A stretch of 64,000 nt of DNA from positions 6,386,001-6,450,000 of the forward strand of contig NZ_CP109496.1 in assembly GCF_036231355.1 (NCBI RefSeq), given 5' to 3'. A model generated the notes under the pieces. The model ran no database searches. It was not told the origin of the DNA and worked only from the letters and a program-made list of their open reading frames with translations. Source of the stretch: Streptomyces sp. NBC_01431 (lineage in GTDB: Bacteria > Actinomycetota > Actinomycetes > Streptomycetales > Streptomycetaceae). The position numbers and the translations under genes are program-made. This document shows positions 61,009 to 64,000 of this stretch, piece after piece; positions within the stretch are counted from its first letter, which is position 1; every line of letters starts with the position of its first letter.

Positions 61009-62664
61009 ATGGCGTACGACGCCGATGTGATCGTGGTCGGGGCGGGGCTCGCGGGCCTGGTGGCCACCGCCGAGCTGGTGGACGCGGGCAAGAAGGTGAT
61101 CCTGCTCGACCAGGAGCCCGAGCAGTCGATCGGCGGCCAGGCGCACTGGTCGTTCGGCGGGCTCTTCCTGGTGGACTCGCCCGAGCAGCGCCGGATGCGG
61201 ATCAAGGACAGCCGCGCGCTCGCGCTCCAGGACTGGTACGGCACGGCGGGCTTCGACCGGGCCGAGGACCACTGGCCGCGCCAGTGGGCCGAGGCGTACG
61301 TCGACTTCGCCGCCGGCGAGAAGCGGGCGTGGCTGCACGCCCGGGGAGTGCGGTTCTTCCCCGTGGTGGGCTGGGCCGAGCGGGGCGGTTACGACGCCAA
61401 TGGGCATGGGAACTCCGTCCCCCGCTTCCACATCACCTGGGGCACCGGACCGGGCATCGTGGCCCCCTTCGAGCGGAGGGTGCGGGAGGGCGCCGCCCGT
61501 GGCCTCGTTCAGTTCAGGTTCAGGCACCGGGTGACGGGTCTGGGCCGCGGCGCCGGAGCGGTGGACACCGTGACCGGGGAGATCCTGGAGCCGTCCGACG
61601 CCGGGCGCGGGACCGCGTCCACCCGGACCGTCACCGGCTCCTTCGAGCTTACGGCGCAGGCGGTCATCGTGACCAGCGGCGGCATCGGAGGCAACCACGA
61701 CCTCGTGAGGTCCCAGTGGCCCCAGCGGCTCGGCACCCCGCCCGAGCACATGCTGTCCGGCGTCCCCGCCCATGTGGACGGGCTGATGCTGGGCATCGCC
61801 GAACAGGCGGGCGCGCACCACATCAACCGCGACCGGATGTGGCACTACACCGAGGGCATCCAGAACTGGAACCCGATCTGGGCCCGGCACGGCATCCGCA
61901 TCCTGCCCGGACCCTCCTCGCTCTGGCTGGACGCGCGCGGCAGCCGGCTGCCCGTGCCGCTCTTCCCCGGTTTCGACACCCTCGGCACGCTCGACCACAT
62001 CATGAAGACCGGCCACGACTACACGTGGTTCGTGCTCGACCAGAAGATCATCGGCAAGGAGTTCGCGCTGTCGGGCTCCGAGCAGAACCCCGACCTGACC
62101 GGCAAGTCGGTCCGGGGCGTCATCGGGCGGGCGCGGGCCGACGTGCCGGGCCCGGTGAAGGCGTTCATGGACCACGGCGCCGACTTCGTGGTCGAGAAGG
62201 ACCTCGCCTCGCTGGTGCGCGGCATGAACGCGCTCACCAAGGAACCCCTGATCGAGGAGGCCGCGCTGCGCCACGAGATCGTGGCCCGCGACCGCGAGAT
62301 CGCCAACCCGTTCACCAAGGACCTCCAGGTCACCGCCATCCGGGGGACCCGCAACTACCTCGGCGACAAGCTCATCCGCACCGCGCCGCCGCACCGCATC
62401 CTCGACCCGAAGGCCGGCCCGCTGATCGCGGTCAAGCTGCACATCCTCACCCGCAAGTCGCTCGGCGGCCTGGAGACCGACCTGTCCTCGCGCGTCCTGA
62501 CGGCGGGCGGGGAGCCCCTGCCCGGTCTGTACGCGGCGGGCGAGGCGGCCGGGTTCGGCGGCGGAGGCGTGCACGGCTACCGCTCCCTGGAAGGCACCTT
62601 CCTCGGCGGCTGCATCTTCTCGGGACGGGCGGCGGGCCGGGCCGCAGCGAAGGCGGTGGACTAG
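61009..62664 (+). CDS. FAD-binding dehydrogenase (succinate dehydrogenase/3-ketosteroid dehydrogenase-like)
   Basis: 551 residues. The dinucleotide-binding start DVIVVGAGLAGLVATAELVDAGKKVILLDQE and the end PGLYAAGEAAGFGGGGVHGYRSLEGTFLGGCIFSGRAAG define the FAD domain of the flavocytochrome c/fumarate reductase/KstD family. Length and layout match the FAD-binding dehydrogenase subgroup that stands alone without cytochrome. Substrate unknown. GGAGTGAG precedes ATG at 61009. Confidence 0.92.
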   Translation: MAYDADVIVVGAGLAGLVATAELVDAGKKVILLDQEPEQSIGGQAHWSFGGLFLVDSPEQRRMRIKDSRALALQDWYGTAGFDRAEDHWPRQWAEAYVDFAAGEKRAWLHARGVRFFPVVGWAERGGYDANGHGNSVPRFHITWGTGPGIVAPFERRVREGAARGLVQFRFRHRVTGLGRGAGAVDTVTGEILEPSDAGRGTASTRTVTGSFELTAQAVIVTSGGIGGNHDLVRSQWPQRLGTPPEHMLSGVPAHVDGLMLGIAEQAGAHHINRDRMWHYTEGIQNWNPIWARHGIRILPGPSSLWLDARGSRLPVPLFPGFDTLGTLDHIMKTGHDYTWFVLDQKIIGKEFALSGSEQNPDLTGKSVRGVIGRARADVPGPVKAFMDHGADFVVEKDLASLVRGMNALTKEPLIEEAALRHEIVARDREIANPFTKDLQVTAIRGTRNYLGDKLIRTAPPHRILDPKAGPLIAVKLHILTRKSLGGLETDLSSRVLTAGGEPLPGLYAAGEAAGFGGGGVHGYRSLEGTFLGGCIFSGRAAGRAAAKAVD

Positions 62665-62917
62665 CGGGTGGCCGGTGGGTGTCGGCCGGGCCGCGGGGAT
62701 GTCCGCAGGGGCAGAACCGGAGCCGGGCCTGCCCCGACGGCCCACGGCCGCTGCCCCGCCGGTCAACTGCCTTGAGCGCGGCTCGGGTTGAATGATCAAA
62801 CAGGCCGCACGGCCTTGACGCGGAGCACGGGGTGCCGCTTTGCTGTCGGCGACCATCGCGCACAGGTTCTGCGCACACCCATGCCCATGAGGCCCCGCCC
62901 ATACAGGAAGTACGCGG

Positions 62918-63868
62918 ATGTCCCCGCCGCCGCCCCCGCTCGGCCGCCCCCGCCGACGGGGCAGCCGGTCCTTCGACCCGGCCCTCGACGACATCGAACT
63001 CGCCACCGTCCGGGACCAGTTGGCCCAGGGCCGGTGGACCAGGGCCCGCTCGCTGCTCGCCGCCACCGGGGACGACTGGGATCGCAGGGGCCACCGGATG
63101 ACCGTGCTGGCCGAGCCCGCGACCAGCGCCGGCTGGGCCCGCGAATGGCTGCTGGCCGAACCCGACAGCGCCGATGCCGCCACCCTCTTCGCCTGCGCCG
63201 CTGTCCAGCGCTGCCTGCGCGGCAAGGAGTCCGCGGACCGCGCCCGCCAGGCCTGCCTGACCGCGGCCGAGCGCGCCCCGGGCGATCCCACCCCCTGGCT
63301 CGCCCTGCTCGCCCTGGCCCGCGCGCACGGCACCGAGGACGAGACCGTGCGCGCCTTCGAGGAGGTGCGCGCCCGCCACCCCGAACACCACCACGCCCAC
63401 CACCTGATGGCCGCGCGGCTGGCCGAGCGCCGCCCCGCCGAAGGCCCCGACCCGCTGCACGAGGTGTACGACTTCGCCGCCGCGTCGGCCGCCCGCGCCC
63501 CCGCCGACTCCCCGCTCGCCCTGTTGCCGCTGATCGCGCACGCCGAGCGCTACCGGGTACTGGCCGGCGCCGGGGGCAGGCCGGGTGATGCCGCGGCGTC
63601 CGGGCACTGGAGCGGCCGCCGGGCCGCCCAGGTGATCCGGACCGCGTTCGACTGGTGGCTGGAATGGGAGCGCGAGGACCACCCCAGGGCCGGCGTCGAC
63701 CTCAACTTCCTGGCGCACGCCAAGCACTGCGAGGGCCGCACCGCCGAGGCCGCCGCCCTCTTCCACCGCATCGGGCGCCACTTCACCCCCGCGCCCTGGT
63801 CCTACCCCGACCGCGATCCGTACCGCGCCTTCCACGCCGCCCGCAGCGCCGCGCTCGGCTCCGTGTAG
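62918..63868 (+). CDS. Hypothetical TPR-like protein
   Basis: 316 residues, mostly alpha-helical with Ala-rich, TPR-like stretches (DSADAATLFACAAVQRCLRG, RAPGDPTPWLALLALARAHG, SPLALLPLIAHAERY). It ends in an EGRTAEAAALFHRIGRHF segment. No catalytic motif seen. I recall similar Streptomyces hypotheticals; function unknown. ATG at 62918. Confidence 0.8.
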   Translation: MSPPPPPLGRPRRRGSRSFDPALDDIELATVRDQLAQGRWTRARSLLAATGDDWDRRGHRMTVLAEPATSAGWAREWLLAEPDSADAATLFACAAVQRCLRGKESADRARQACLTAAERAPGDPTPWLALLALARAHGTEDETVRAFEEVRARHPEHHHAHHLMAARLAERRPAEGPDPLHEVYDFAAASAARAPADSPLALLPLIAHAERYRVLAGAGGRPGDAAASGHWSGRRAAQVIRTAFDWWLEWEREDHPRAGVDLNFLAHAKHCEGRTAEAAALFHRIGRHFTPAPWSYPDRDPYRAFHAARSAALGSV

Positions 63869-63943
63869 CACCACCCCGGCCGCGACCACGGCCGGGCCCC
63901 ACGTCCCCGTTTCCGATGGCAGCTCCGAAAGGGCAGACCCCGC

Positions 63944-64000
63944 ATGCCGAGCCAGACCAGCGAGACCGAGATCAGTACGTACAAGGGGCAGGACCGGGCG
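63944..64000 (+). CDS. Start of an unidentified gene, runs out of window
   Basis: ATG at 63944, preceded by AAAGGGCAGA, opens 19 residues (MPSQTSETEISTYKGQDRA) to the window end with no stop. Too short to identify. It is likely real given the ribosome site and codon choice. Confidence 0.55.
   Translation, partial: MPSQTSETEISTYKGQDRA

Noticed and set aside
60853-63333. 826-codon antisense frame over the FAD dehydrogenase
   Set aside because: Shadow frame; composition typical of antisense in GC-rich DNA.
1-64000. CRISPR arrays, insertion sequences, prophage or integrase genes
   Set aside because: No transposase, integrase, Cas or regularly spaced repeat-spacer pattern was seen; the only tandem array (44987-45091) has no unique spacers.

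Overview
The window is a gene-dense, very GC-rich stretch of an actinobacterial chromosome, almost certainly Streptomyces. The signs are strong third-position GC bias, GTG and TTG starts, a single in-frame TTA codon among about 58 complete genes, twin-arginine and lipoprotein export signals, a class-E-type sortase motif, and many TetR/GntR regulators paired with catabolic genes. From memory, the gene order (dnaE2 near one end, soxR near the middle) resembles the S. coelicolor interval around SCO1739-SCO1697; this was not checked. There are no rRNA, tRNA, CRISPR, transposase or phage genes.

Layout. 1-8400: end of an AAC(3)-like acetyltransferase, an SPFH membrane protein, a DUF3533-like permease, a VOC protein, and the SOS-type mutasome pair dnaE2 plus a Y-family-like protein without the catalytic N-terminus. 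8400-15000: lipoprotein, secreted lipase, sortase-anchored LPMO, GNAT, methyltransferase, DUF402, GntR and AAA ATPase. 15100-21300: a surface-polysaccharide locus (GH39-like hydrolase facing flippase, deacetylase and two GT2 genes, plus a small membrane protein); its first glycosyltransferase carries the only TTA codon seen, which suggests bldA control. 21500-30300: secreted SGNH lipase, receptor Ser/Thr kinase, conserved 87-residue protein, CoA-transferase, DrrAB-like ABC exporter with divergent TetR and two operators, GNAT, and a stand-alone type ISP specificity domain.

30400-45800: homogentisate dioxygenase flanked by a GntR and a TetR regulator, a molybdopterin oxidoreductase, a CitM-type citrate transporter, aldehyde and alcohol dehydrogenases, a DMT exporter, acyl-CoA dehydrogenase with TetR, MaoC hydratase with TetR, SoxR and a zinc-ribbon protein. 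46400-52100: large secreted penicillin-acylase-type amidase, an alpha/beta hydrolase and a Tat-exported NamZ-like muramidase.

52400-58600: two facing operons, SDR plus acyl-CoA synthetase and APH-type kinase plus ACAD10/11-like dehydrogenase, with a TetR gene between them. This is the enzyme set of the Pseudomonas lva (levulinate / 4-hydroxyacid) pathway, and both promoters carry the same palindrome ACnnACYRGTnnGT. This predicted gamma-hydroxyacid/4-oxoacid catabolic module is the most interesting find in the window. 58600-64000: two DUF202 proteins, a NUDIX hydrolase, a DMT permease, an FAD-binding dehydrogenase, a TPR-like protein and the start of an unidentified gene.
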